Shown: positions 41,346-53,526 of the stretch, one piece after another
Layout: every line of letters starts with the position of its first letter
How positions within the stretch are numbered: the stretch's first letter is position 1
NCBI GenBank assembly: GCA_034440575.1
Contig: JAOTOL010001186.1
Span: 288,627-352,626 of the forward strand
Origin: Imbricaverruca yamaguchii
Lineage: Eukaryota; Arthropoda; Thecostraca; Neoverrucidae
DNA: 64,000 nucleotides
Direction: 5' to 3'
Notes under the pieces: model-generated
Told to the model about the DNA's origin: nothing
Seen by the model: the letters and a program-made list of their open reading frames with translations, nothing else
Databases searched by the model: none
Made by a program: the position numbers and the translations under genes

Positions 41346-42480
41346 CGCGAGGTCACGATCACGTGACCACAACATTGGTCAGCGTCGCGGCCACATCGTC
41401 ACCGCCGTGGTGAGATCCACGCTCACAACTCCTGCCACTGTCAAGTGATCACCCGCGGCCACCCGTGACACCTGCGAGACAGAAACGGTCAAGATCGGTG
41501 CAGAAGGTAGTGTGAACGATGACCGACGCTCGTACTGTCGTGCCGTCAAGCCGCAAGCATTGGGCTTTCCTCGTGACGACATCCAGGCCATAGGTGGTGA
41601 CTAAGCCATACAATCAGAACTGTGTCGTTCCCCTGGTGATGGTTTGATTACAGACAGCGGCCGTGACGGTGAACTGTGCCGATGGAAAACGTCATGATAT
41701 GTGGTAGCAAGCGTACGCCAGGCTGGTCAACCTGTGGTAGCCGTACCCTTGCTATGGTGGGGATAACCATACTATCATATGCCTGTAACGAGTGCGATCG
41801 ACGTGCTGGTGGTCGGATCATTTCCATTGTGAACCCAAAGTTGCCAAAGCGTGTGTACGCGCTTGACGCCGACATTGGCCACTATTTATGTACTTTCAAT
41901 CGCCTCAGAGACGGACCGAACTCTCGCCAGACTTCCGTATGTTGCACCAGGCCGTTTGTGACAACACGGGACGACCCCCAGTGTCCTGTGGTGTACGGCC
42001 GGTGTACCGCCGGCGTACGACGGTGTACGGCTGGTGGACGGCCGATGAACGACGGTGTACGGCCGCGGTGGGTCGAACCCGGCACCACCAGTTTACACCG
42101 GAGGACAAGCAGGCTGCCATTTTTAGATTTACGGCTTCTAACAACGGTAGGCGGGAATGCACGTATGCCGAGGATGGCGCCGAAAACCTAATAGTGAATA
42201 GAGCTGCCATGCTAATTTGTCATTTGGGAGCGATGTAGCTAGTGCCCAATGACACTTCCGACACGACTTTGTATTCATTTCAAAAGCTATCGGCGACCCA
42301 CCGGGTAGGATTCAGTGCGAATCTGTGGAGATGCGACCTTCCCCATGAAAAGATGACGCCTCCTCGTGGCACTGGAAAGGCAGGACGGTGCGCTTCATAT
42401 TTATATTTCGTCTGATCACACCGCGCTCTCATTGATATTTCCCACAAGTTCATCCCTTCCCGCTCAACGATTTTTTTCTT
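41346..42480. repeat. Segmental repeat block A, copy 1
   Basis: About 1.1 kb shared, at high identity and in the same orientation, with 45157-46110, 51371-52530 and, shortened, 57990-58415. It includes a GTGTACGGCCG mini-array (41990-42065) of variable length and CACCGGAGGACAAGCAGGCTG. Open frames in it are not conserved in a coding manner. Confidence 0.85.
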
Positions 42481-42829
42481 CAGCCAAAGACTCCCATTTC
42501 AAGGGAAATGACACCCCTATAATATCCACGAGTGTCCTTTCCGTTATATTTCAGTCTGTCTGATTCAGCTGACGTGCTCTCTCCGTCAGCTCAGGGCCTC
42601 TGTTTTTCAGGTCAGGGGTTTTCTGTCAGCCCAAGGCCCTATTCCTCCATGCAAGGCCCTGTGTTTCAGCCCAATCCTATCTCTCCCTGGCAAGATGTTG
42701 CCGAAGACACTGCATGTCGCGATGTGGTCCGCCGTTCGCGGGCAGCCGCGACATCGGGCTGTTAGTCGCATGTCCAGCGACGACGTGTTTGCCTGACCGG
42801 CGGGGGCGGCTCGGTCGCCTCGCTCGTAT

Positions 42830-44016
42830 TGCTCCGCGTATTTGCTGAACGCCGGCCGCGCCGCAGGTGCGGGGTGTTTATGCTACCCGTTGACCCCTTT
42901 CCCTCCTTGTCTTAGCTGGCCCTTACCTTCATATATAAGCGGCACGTCAGCACACATCTCTGTCTCTCTCTACTTCTGTCCTCAGTGGCGTCGCCACGAA
43001 TTTCTTCCAGGGGATGGGGGTGGGGGAGATCGAAAGGGGGCCTCCTGCTCCCCGAAAACGGGTCTCCATTGTGTTAGCACCTCCTATTGTTTTTAGGCCC
43101 TTAGCATGGCTCGGGAATGGGGAACATGATTTCATATTGATGTACTGTTTCCTCTTGGCATAGTGCATTATTCACTCAACATACAATAGCAATAATCCTT
43201 TTTTTCTCACCGAAAACTGGGCCCTACCAAGGTATAAATAAGTAACATTTGGATAAAAACCTAAGTGTCAAAACCAACCAACGTCTCAATGCTTTCTCGA
43301 ACAGAAGAATCTTCCCGCTGGCCTCTTGATTGCAGGGAAGTTGATGCTAAGCATAACTTTCAGATATCTCCCATTGATCAACCCGCCTTTATGTCCTCCA
43401 GGAATAACTGAATATAGCTAGATTCATCACTACCGTTATTTATTTCCACCAGCTTGATGCTCTAAGCAAAGCCTAAGCGATCATTCTTCAGTCGTAGGAC
43501 GATAATTTCACGAAGGTGACAACAAAAAGTTGGTTACATTTGTTTCCTGATCGAAATCTTAGGAATTTTCGAATTTTTCTAACATTTGGTTCTGGCTGCA
43601 AGGCACCTGTTAACAATTAAAAATAAAAACATCTTCGCGAATTAATTCACACGCCTGGGATTTCGGCCGCCATTTTGTCAAAGGGGACCTACCGAAATGA
43701 AATGACTAGTGATCAACTAAATTCTCCTGTGGGGGCCTAATCTACCACTATCATTCCGGATTCTTCGGATTTCAACCTTAACTCCCCCACACAATTCTAC
43801 AGTTTTATTTTGGTATCCCTTCATAAATCCACTCACCCTGCTGAAATTACACTTATACTACAACAACCGGATCGGCATCCGAAAATTTCAAGTTGGAGCC
43901 CTCCAAAATAAGGAGAGATTCCAAAAATACCAATGTGACGGTCAGTAAAATAGCTCTGGAGCACAGAACATATTACCAGGTGGCTTCACAAATTGTGTAC
44001 GCCGCCGAAAATGGTC
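42830..44016. repeat. Segmental repeat block B, copy 1
   Basis: Matches 46130-47360. It starts with a promoter-like head (GTGCGGGGTGTTTATGCTACC ... CATATATAAGCGGC at 42930-42943), then GTGGCGTCGCCACGAA, a palindrome (42989 on), and about 1 kb of AT-rich non-coding sequence. Could be part of an LTR or other transposon, but no polymerase or integrase is attached. Confidence 0.8.
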
Positions 44017-44099
44017 ACTGTTTTTCAGGTCCGGGGATTGTTTCAGCCCATGGCCCTATTCCTTTATGCAAGGCTCTGTGTTTCAGCCCAATCTTTTCC

Positions 44100-44326
44100 C
44101 CCCCTGGAAAAATTTGCCGAAAAAACCCAAATTCCGGGATGGGGCCGCCGTTTCGGGGGCACCCGCGAAACCGGCTTTTAGTGGCATGTCAACCGAGAAC
44201 GGGTTGGCCCCACCGGGGGGGGGGGCGGGGGGCCCCCCCCCTTTTTTTTACCGGATTTTTTTAAAAAACGCCGGGCCGCCCGCGCGGGGGTTTTTTATGT
44301 TTGGAGGGCCTTCTTTTTTTTTTACC

Positions 44327-44330
<4 letters not shown>
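44100..44330. other. Homopolymer-distorted copy of block sequence
   Basis: Alignable to 42660-42890 by eye, but runs of A, C, G and T are stretched and intervening bases lost. It ends at the long TA run. Best explained as consensus error. No gene. Confidence 0.65.
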
Positions 44331-45156
<826 letters not shown>

Positions 45157-45157
<1 letters not shown>

Positions 45158-46110
45158 GGTAGTTTGAACGATGACCGACGCTCGTACTGTCGTGCCTTCA
45201 AGCCGCAAGCATTGGGCTTTCCTCGTGACGACTTCCTGGCCATAGACGGTGACTAAGCCATACAATCAGAACTGCGTTGTTCCCCTTGTGATGGTTTGAT
45301 TACAGACCGCGGCCGTGACGGTGAACTGTGCCGATGGAAAACGTCATGATATGTGGTAGCAAGCGTACGCCAGGCTGGTCAACCTGCGGTAGCCGTACCC
45401 TTGCTATGGTGGGGATAACCATACTATCATATGCGTACAACGCGTGCGATCGACGTGCTGGTGGTCGGATCATTTCCATTTTGAACCCAAATTTGCCAAA
45501 GCGTGGGTACTCGCTTGACGCCAACATTGACCAATATTTATTCACTTTCAATCGCCTCACAGATGGACCGAACTCTTGCCAGACTTCCGTATGTTGCACC
45601 AGGCCGTTTGTGAGAACACGAGACTACCCCCAGTGTCCTATGGTGTACGGCCGGAGTACGGCTGGTGGACGGCCGAGGAACGACGGTGTACGGCCGCGGT
45701 GGGTCGAACCCGGCACCACCAGTTTACACCGGAGGACATGCAGGCTGCCATTTTTAGATTTACGGCTTCTAACAACGGTAGGCGGGAAGGCACGTATGCC
45801 GAGGATGGCGCCGAAAACCTAATAGTGAATAAAGCTGCCATGCTAATTTGTAATTTGGGAGCGATGCAGCTAGTGCCCAATGTCACTTCCGCCACGACTT
45901 TGTATTCATTTCAAAAGCTATCGGCGACCACTGGGTAGGATACAGTGCGACTCTGGGGAGATGCGACCTTCACCATAGAAAGATGACGCATCCTCTTGGC
46001 ACTGGAAAGGCAGGACGGTGCGCTTCATATTGATATTTCGACTGAGTTCACACCGTTCCCTCCTTGATCTTTCCCACAAGTTCATCCCTTCCCGCTCAAC
46101 GATGATAGCG
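45157..46110. repeat. Segmental repeat block A, copy 2
   Basis: Same as 41504-42480 but lacking the SINE head and joined directly to block C. Its GTAC mini-array is the shortest of the three long copies. Confidence 0.85.
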
Positions 46111-46129
46111 GCCCGGTCGCCTCGATAGT

Positions 46130-47360
46130 ACTTGCTCCGCGTATTTGCTGAACGCCGGCTGCGCCGAAGGTGCGGGGTGTTTTGCTACCCGTTGACCCCT
46201 TTCTCTCCTTGTCTTGGCTGGTCCTTACCTTCATATATAAGCGGCGCATCATCGAAAGGTGGCGCAAATGACCTTTATGGTCCGGCACGCCTAAAAAAAC
46301 ACTCTCCCCCACCACTCTCTCTCTTCTTCTGTCGTCAGTGGCGTCGCCACGAAATTCTTCCAGCAGAGGGGGGGGGAAGATCTAAAGGGGCCTCCGGCTC
46401 CCCGAAAAGGGGGCTTCACTGTGTTAGGGCCTCTTATTGTTTTTAGGCCATTAGTATGGGTCGGGAATGGGGAACATGATTTCGCATTAATGTACTGTTT
46501 GTTCTTGGCGTGGTGCATTATGCACTCAACACGGAATAGCAATAATCCTTTTTTTCCCTGAAAACTGGGCGATACCAGGGCATAAAGAAGTAATACGTAG
46601 ATAAATACTTAAGTGTCAAAACCAACCAACGTCTCAATGCTTTCTCCAACAGAAGAATCTTCCCGCTGGCCTCTTGATTGCAGGGAAGTTGATATTAAGC
46701 ATTGCTTTCAGATCTCTCCCATTGATTAAGCCACCTTTATGTCCTCAAGGAATAACTAAATATAGCTAGATTCATCACACCGTTATTTACTACCACCAGC
46801 TTGATGCCCCAAGCGAGGCTTAAGTGATCATTCCTCAGTCGTAGGACGATAATTTCACGAAAGTGACAACACAAAGTGGGTTACATTTGTTTCCTGATCG
46901 AAATCTTAGGAATTCTCGATTTGCATCCTAACATTTGGTGCTGGCTGCAAGGCACCTGTTAAACGAGTTAAAATAAAAAATATTCGCGAATAAATTCACA
47001 CACCTGGGATTCCGACCGCCATTTTGTCAAAGGGGACCTAGCGAAATGAAATGATTAGTAATCAACCAAATTCTCTTGTGTAGGGGCCAAATCTACCTCT
47101 ATCTTTTCTGATTCTTGGGATTTCAACTTTAACTCCCCCACCCACTTGTACGGTTCTATTTTGGTATCCCTTCATAAATCCACTCACACTGCTGAAATTA
47201 CACCTGTACCACAGCAACCGGATCGGCATCCGAAAATGTCAAGTTGGAGCCGTCCAAAATAAGGAGGGATTCGAAAAATATAAATGTGAGGGTCGGTAAA
47301 ATGGCTCTGGTGCACAGAACATATTACCAGGTGGCTCCACAAATTATGTACGCCGCCGAA
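46130..47360. repeat. Segmental repeat block B, copy 2
   Basis: Matches 42830-44016, including the promoter head with CATATATAAGCGGC at 46232-46245. An extra about 50 bp follows the TATA word. Confidence 0.8.
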
Positions 47361-47439
47361 AAAAAAACATACCGAATCTCGAAACATCGAGATGGGATGC
47401 AAATGCATGACGCCAGGGTATCGAAATGCCTGGGAGAAC

Positions 47440-49040
47440 TTCGGACTTTTGAGAGAACAAATCAGAAAAGATCCACAAAATCGCATTAAGCCCAGAACAC
47501 TGGCATTGGGTACCCGGAACCACGAACCTGGGAACGATAAGTCAGGCTGGGACACCGAAGAATCGCTCCGAAGCCCCAAAACCGAACTATGGCCCACAAA
47601 TGTGCGTTAGAAGCCCCAAATAAACACAACAGGTCCTCAAGAGCACAGAGGAGGCCGAAAGTACAACTGACGCTCTAGAGCACACGATCTACCAAAAAAA
47701 CGACAAAGCCTTAAAACATGCGCTCCAGCCCTAAATAAACATACATGAAGCTCTAAAAAATACACTGGAAGCTCTCAGGGCACGCAAGGACCATGCTACC
47801 GCACAAGGGTCTGAAAAAGTGGCTGGAACCACAAAAGGCAAACTGGTTCCAAATCGAACAAAAGGACAAGGAGCTAAATAAGAACATCGGGATCTTGAAA
47901 AAGGCCCTGACACGTAAAAAGATCCTCGGTGCGTAAAAAGCAAGAAATCCCAAAAACGAACAGTAGTTTAGAAAGTGTATTATATCCCTCACTATAAATT
48001 AAAATATGTTACACATCACTTTGAAGTGTAAAATTTCCAAATTTCAGGCATTCCAGTTCATATCAGTTCATATCACCCGGTCGCCACGACTCGAACGTCG
48101 GTGCACGTGCGCGCTCTTCTCGCTCATTTGGCGCATTCGCCAACGTTCGTGCGATGCTACGGTTTCTGCTAGGCCTTCTGTCTTTTGCTAATTACTGCAA
48201 CAGGATAGAATTGCGATTTCGGCGGTTCCTATTGCAAGTTTTCGAGCCTCGGAATGAGATTTCGGGGGCCCGAAGCACTTAATTGGAGATCCCTGCGGGA
48301 ATTCTGGTGGACCGAAGCGTAATTTGGTGGCCCCAGCGCGAGTTTTGGAGCCCCGGCACGGTTCTTGGGAGCTTATACCTCTCAGGATAGGTTATGCCGG
48401 TTAAGAATGGATTTTTGGAGCCGCTGCAACTTTTGAGGCACGGCGCGCCGTTCTGGGCCTCCAGGATGATTTTCAAGCGCTGCGGCGCGACTTTTCTAAA
48501 ATATATAGTCCAACGTGATCTTTTGGGGCTGGACGTCGTTTGCTTGGATCCCTAGCGCGAGCTTTAGCTGCCTCGACAGTTTTTAAGGTCTAAAACGTTT
48601 TGTTTTTTTTTGGCGTCATTGTTGGGCCCCAGAGTTTGAGTGTTTTTGTGTTTCTTTTTGCGTGCTTTTGTACGTGTTTTTCAGAGTTGGACCAATGTCC
48701 GGAGTGTTTTTCGTTGCTCCGGCTTCATTTGTTTTGGCTCCAACGAGACTGTTATGGAATGGCACGACCCGTCGTACCACTAGATTTATTTTCATGGTCT
48801 GGTCATACATTTTTGGTACACCCGGCCTCAGCGTGATTTTCAAAGGCCTCGGCGAGATTCTTTGGGTTCATATCACAATTTTAAAACAACCCAAACAGCA
48901 CGACTTCTGCCATTTCGTAGGGGTTTCTTGCAAATTGTAGGCCTCATCTCGCGTCATAAGTATCTCGTCCCATTTCCTAGAGCCTTACTCCTTTTTGGCG
49001 GACTCCTCTCGAGTCCGGCAGTGCTCTCATTTCTCGGGGT
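47440..49040. repeat. Degenerate roughly 30-bp periodic sequence
   Basis: From 47440 to 48000, AAGCCCCAAA / GAAGCTCTAAA-type words recur every 20-35 bp. From 48190 to 49040 the complementary theme (TTTTGGAGCCCCGG, TTTCGGGGGCCC) recurs on the plus strand. It looks like two very old, oppositely oriented tandem arrays. No coding content. Confidence 0.5.
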
Positions 49041-49781
49041 GTTTATGGGTGCGGGGTGTTTATGCTACCCGTTGACCGCTTTCCCTCCTTGTCTTAGCTG
49101 GCCCTTACCTTCATATATAAGCGGCACGCCAACACATCTCTCTCTCTCTCTCCCTCTTCTTCTGTTGTCCTTGTCAGGTGCACTGCACCTCTGCCGTCTC
49201 ACCGATCCGTCACTCCTGAATTGGACTGCCTTTACCTAGGTCCTTGCTCTCTTGTATCGGAAGGTTCCTTCACTCTTGAATTGGAGTCTTTTTGATTAGG
49301 TCCTTTCTCTCTTGAATTCCCTTTCTTTCCCTTGAATTGGGTAGCTCTAACCTACGACGATTGTTATCACGTCCACCTATATTTAGGCTACTTCGATTAT
49401 TTCGTTACATTTCTATCATACATCTTTCCGACCTCTCTCATTGAAAGGGTACTTCCCTTTCGTATTGTTTTGTTACTCCCGCTTACTTATCTCTCGCTCT
49501 CCTTTGTATACGCTTTTCATTACGTCCCTTGCCCATCATATCCAATGCTGCAGGGCGCCACCCACACATATACAGTGCACAACCAGCGGATGAACACGGC
49601 GTCCGCAACACAAGATGATGAGATATACATATCTAATTACTTTTTTAAATGTTGGTTCAATGTTAAATATTTCGGGTACGTTTGCGTAGCGCAGAAACGA
49701 ACGATAAATGTACCAGCGGAGCGTTTAGTGACTACCCGAGTAAACAAGCCATGTCCACAGGTTAATATGTATTCAAGATAG
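49040..49781. repeat. Segmental repeat block C, copy 2
   Basis: Matches 44546-45157 and also has the intact promoter head (CATATATAAGCGGC at 49112-49125) without TA expansion. Confidence 0.82.
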
Positions 49782-50350
49782 GTACAATAAGCGTCTCCGA
49801 ATACCACTTGTGAGCGGAATTACACAATGAGAAGCAGCATGTGTCTGGATGGCAGCGCAGGACGTTGCAAGAGCAGTGCGTAGGGATGACTAATTGCGGC
49901 GCGAAATCTGGAACACATTGCGACAGTAAATGACTGTCTGCAGGTGTTCCGCATTAGGTCGGCAGGGATTGAGCTTCGGGATAATTTCCTCACCAGGAAT
50001 TTTTGTTCGCTTCTCCTGTCGGCTACACTAAGCATCGGAAACAACGGCGAAGCGTATCTGCCACTTACCGTGAATATGTGTGCGGCCATGGTAGTGATTG
50101 GGGGGGGGGGAGTGGCATTGGGAGCGGGGGCGGGAAGTTTCGGCCGACGTAAAACATTGCAGCTTATTCAGGGGACTTCTCGGTTTGCCGTGCAATTTTT
50201 GGAGAAATCAAAGCAAGTAACTCTGATCTCACCCGTTCTTCTCCAATCTCCAAGTTGGCTCGACGCTGAAAACTTCCGAAGAAATAGGTCACGAAATTTG
50301 TGTTGTATGGATGAACCATGCCAACGATTTTCTGCATGCGCACGGATGCC

Positions 50351-51058
50351 TCAGCCTTGGGCTGGAACCGGCGCGCGGCAAAACGACATGAAAGCATTGG
50401 AACAGGAAGTGTCGTAGATCTCGTTGTCGAACATCGCCAGGCAGTCGTAGCCGCCAACGTTGTCGGGCTGGCCGTCATGCCAGGTCAAGTCGAACTCAGT
50501 GGAGCCGTCCAGCATCTGCCAGGAGCCCTCGTGGCCGGCGTCCGTGGCGCCAAGGAACACGACCGCCCCGCCGGGGAGCGGAAACGCCTCGAGGATCAGG
50601 CTCCACACGGCGTTGTTGTTGACGACGGCCAGCCGGCCGCCGGCCGTCAGGCCCTGACAGTGCTCGTCGGCGTCGGACCAGGTGTACGGCGTGGCCACAT
50701 ACAGGTAGCACCAGCTGTCGATGGCTCGCCAGCCACATGGGCAGGGGCTGGCGGCGGCACCCGGCCGCACGTAGCTGCGCACGCCCGGCTGCCGCTGGCG
50801 CGACTCCGTGCGCAGACAGTCGGCTCCGAACGTGCGGCACGTGCCGTTGGCCGCGTGAGAGAAGCCGGCGCAGTCGACCGCGTCGCGGCGTGCGCACAGC
50901 GCGGCGCACGCGTGGCGCGACGGCGTGCGCGTCGTGCGGTTAGCCGGTAGCGCGAGTGCGCCGCTCAGCTCTGCGAACAGCTGATCGCTGGCGGCCTCGG
51001 CGGCCACCAGCGCCAGCGCCAGCGCCAGAGCGAGCGCGAGCAGGCACGACCGTCTCAT
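50351..51058 (-). CDS. Secreted C-type lectin A (QPD type), single exon
   Basis: 235 residues in one exon. Order: Ala/Leu signal peptide (1-22); a Cys-rich segment (about 27-81, Cys51, 55, 63, 74, 81) resembling a PAN/apple module; then a C-type lectin domain (about 106-228). Lectin hallmarks: WCYLYV, EHCQGLTAGGRLAVV, a WIGL-equivalent VFLGATD, and conserved Cys134, 206, 219 and 227. The sugar-binding loop has QPD (197-199), the galactose-type motif, with IYD in place of WND. Start: the Met before the signal peptide, also kept in the paralogue; an upstream in-frame Met at 51139 is not conserved. Likely extracellular carbohydrate recognition. About 450 bp downstream and 150 bp upstream are shared with the paralogue at 59.3 kb. 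Confidence 0.85.
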   Translation of the reverse strand: MRRSCLLALALALALALVAAEAASDQLFAELSGALALPANRTTRTPSRHACAALCARRDAVDCAGFSHAANGTCRTFGADCLRTESRQRQPGVRSYVRPGAAASPCPCGWRAIDSWCYLYVATPYTWSDADEHCQGLTAGGRLAVVNNNAVWSLILEAFPLPGGAVVFLGATDAGHEGSWQMLDGSTEFDLTWHDGQPDNVGGYDCLAMFDNEIYDTSCSNAFMSFCRAPVPAQG

Positions 51059-51212
51059 AGCGACGCTCGGGACTGACACCAACGCGAGCGGCCAGGCGCA
51101 TCGGCTGGGGCGTCGCCCGTAGCCGGGAGACGGCGCCATTACGTCGCGTTATTCCCGCTACTTGTCGATCGGTGTCTTGTGTCGCGTGCCGACCGGCGGT
51201 AGCCACCTGGGA

Positions 51213-52530
51213 GCTTAGCTATTGGTTTTACGACATATCGACCTTTGAGTCATGTAGCGTCACCAATCTTTCACGCCGATTAGCCGCGGGCGAATAGTAG
51301 CGACAGGTGTGACTCGAACCCACAATCTCTCGATTGTTAGACGGGCAACTCACCCCTGGACGACTCGTCCCCGGCTCGCGAGGTCACGATCACGTGACCA
51401 CAACGTTGGTCAGCGTCGCGGCCACATCGTCACCGTCGTGGTGAGATCCACGCTCACAACGCCTGCCACTGTCAAGTGATCACCCGCGGCCACCCGTGAC
51501 ACCTGCGAGACAGAAACGGTCAAGATCGCTGCAGAAGGTAGTGTGAACGATGACCGACGCTCGTACTGTCGTGCCGCCAAGCCGCAAGCATTGGGCTTTC
51601 CTCGTGACGACATCCAGGCCATAGGTGGTGACTAAGCCATACAATCAGAACTGTGTCGTTCCCCTTGTGATGGTTTGATTACAGACAGCGGCCGTGACGG
51701 TGAACTGTGCCGATGGAAAACGTCATGATATGTGGTAGCAAGCGTACGCCAGGCTGGTCAACCTGTGGTAGCCGTACCCTTGCTATGGTGGGGATAACCA
51801 TACTATCATAAGCCTGTAACGAGTGCGATCGACGTGCTGGTGGTCGGATCATTTCCATTGTGAACCCAAATTTGCCAAAGCGTGGGTACTCGCTTGACGC
51901 CAACATTGACCAATATTTATTCACTTTCAATCGCCTCACAGACGGACCGAACTCTTGCCAGACTTCCGTATGTTGCACCAGGCCGTTTGTGACAACACGG
52001 GACGACCCCCAGTGTCCTGTGGTGTACGGCCGTTGTACCGCCGTGTTCGGCCGGTGTACGGCCGGAGTACGGCCGGTGTACCGCCGGCGTACGACGGTGT
52101 ACGGCTGGTGGACGGCCGAGGAACGACGGTGTACGGCCGCGGTGGGTCGAACCCGGCACCACCAGTTTACACCGGAGGACAAGCAGGCTGCCATTTTTAG
52201 ATTTACGGCTTCTAACAACGGTAGGCGGGAATGCACGTATGCCGAGGATGGCGCCGAAAACCTAATAGTGAATAAAGCTGCCATGCTAATTTGTCATTTG
52301 GGAGCGGTGTAGCTAGTGCCCAATGTCACTTCCGACACGACTTTGTATTCATTTCAAAAAGCTATCGGCTACCCACCGGGTAGGATACAGTGCGAATCTG
52401 TGGAGATGCGACCTTCCCCATGAAAAGATGACGCCTCCTCGTGGCACTGGAAAGGCAGGACGGTGCGCTTCATATTTATATTTCGTCTGATCACACCGCG
52501 CCCTCATTGATCTTTCCCACAAGTTAATCC
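51213..52530. repeat. SINE head plus segmental repeat block A, copy 3
   Basis: Starts exactly where similarity between the two lectin upstream regions ends (after CACCTGGGAGC). Same order as at 41188-42480. It has the longest GTAC mini-array (52021-52140). Its 5' part could act as lectin A upstream sequence. Confidence 0.85.
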
Positions 52531-52540
52531 CTTCTCGCTC

Positions 52541-52924
52541 AAGGAATTTTTTTATAAGATTATTTAGGAAATTTATATAGAGTGTTTGTTTTAGTTTGAT
52601 TAGTAGTTTTAGTAGTGGGTGTTTTTAGTAGAGATTTGTTTAGATGGTATTTATGAGATTGTGTTTAGAATTATTTGATGTTGGAGTAATGATGTGGATG
52701 TTTGGTTGGGGAGGGAATGGTATTGTTATGATGTTAGGAGAGTGTTTGTGAGAGGGGGTGGTGGTGTATTGTTGGTATTTGTGAAGGGGGGGTGGGGGTG
52801 TTTATGTAGTTGATTTTTTGTTTAGTGGCTTATATTAAGGGAGTAGAATTTTTTTTTAGTTGTTGTAGGTTGATTGGTTAAATGTATTTATGGGAGGTGT
52901 TATAGGTTTGTTTGTATGGAGGAG
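52541..52924. other. Nearly cytosine-free tract
   Basis: 384 bases with a single C (52829) on the given strand, while A, G and T are all frequent. Flanking sequence has normal C content. It is not a simple repeat and does not code for anything recognisable. Confidence 0.9.
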
Positions 52925-53520
52925 CTATCTCTCTATCAATGGCAGTCTGTGAAATTTTAAGGGATTTCTCGTTCATCATGGGGTCTTGTTTCACATTATT
53001 GTGTCGTCCCCTACCAAATTAGGTACATCCTGCCATGTCTCTGGATCATCTTTTTTCTATCTTGGTGAAACCGTGCTTATTTTGGTGCCTATTTTTGCGT
53101 TTCCGGACCTCATCTCATACAAATGGGTTTTTTTTTTCGTCTTTAGGGCCTCCTCTCATTTCTGAGTCCTCCCTTCTGTATTGGGGCGTCATTTGAAATT
53201 CTGGGGGATCTCTGTGCCAATGGTGGCATTTTCTTGATTTCTGGGGCCTCTACCCTCTCTAGGTGACTCGTTTTTAAAACTATGGGACTCCTTTCACGTA
53301 TTGGAGGCCGCTTCATCTGTGTTTGGAGCCTCATTATCCTCTTAAGGAAGTTAAAAATGCGTCCTGGTCTAAATCGTCTCTTCTAGGGTACTCGTCTTCT
53401 AAAATATGGCCCTTATCTGGCTGTTCTCAGTGGTGCTTGTGTATTCCTAGGAGGACCTTCTTAGCCATCTCTATGAGTCAGGATAAATATCTCTTGTCAT
53501 TTATTTTTATATTGTAGGGT
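52925..53520. repeat. Degenerate roughly 30-bp periodic sequence
   Basis: Same theme as 48190-49040 (GGGCCTCCTCTCATTT, TTGGAGCCTCATT words at irregular spacing). No coding content. Confidence 0.45.
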
Positions 53521-53526
53521 CCTTCC

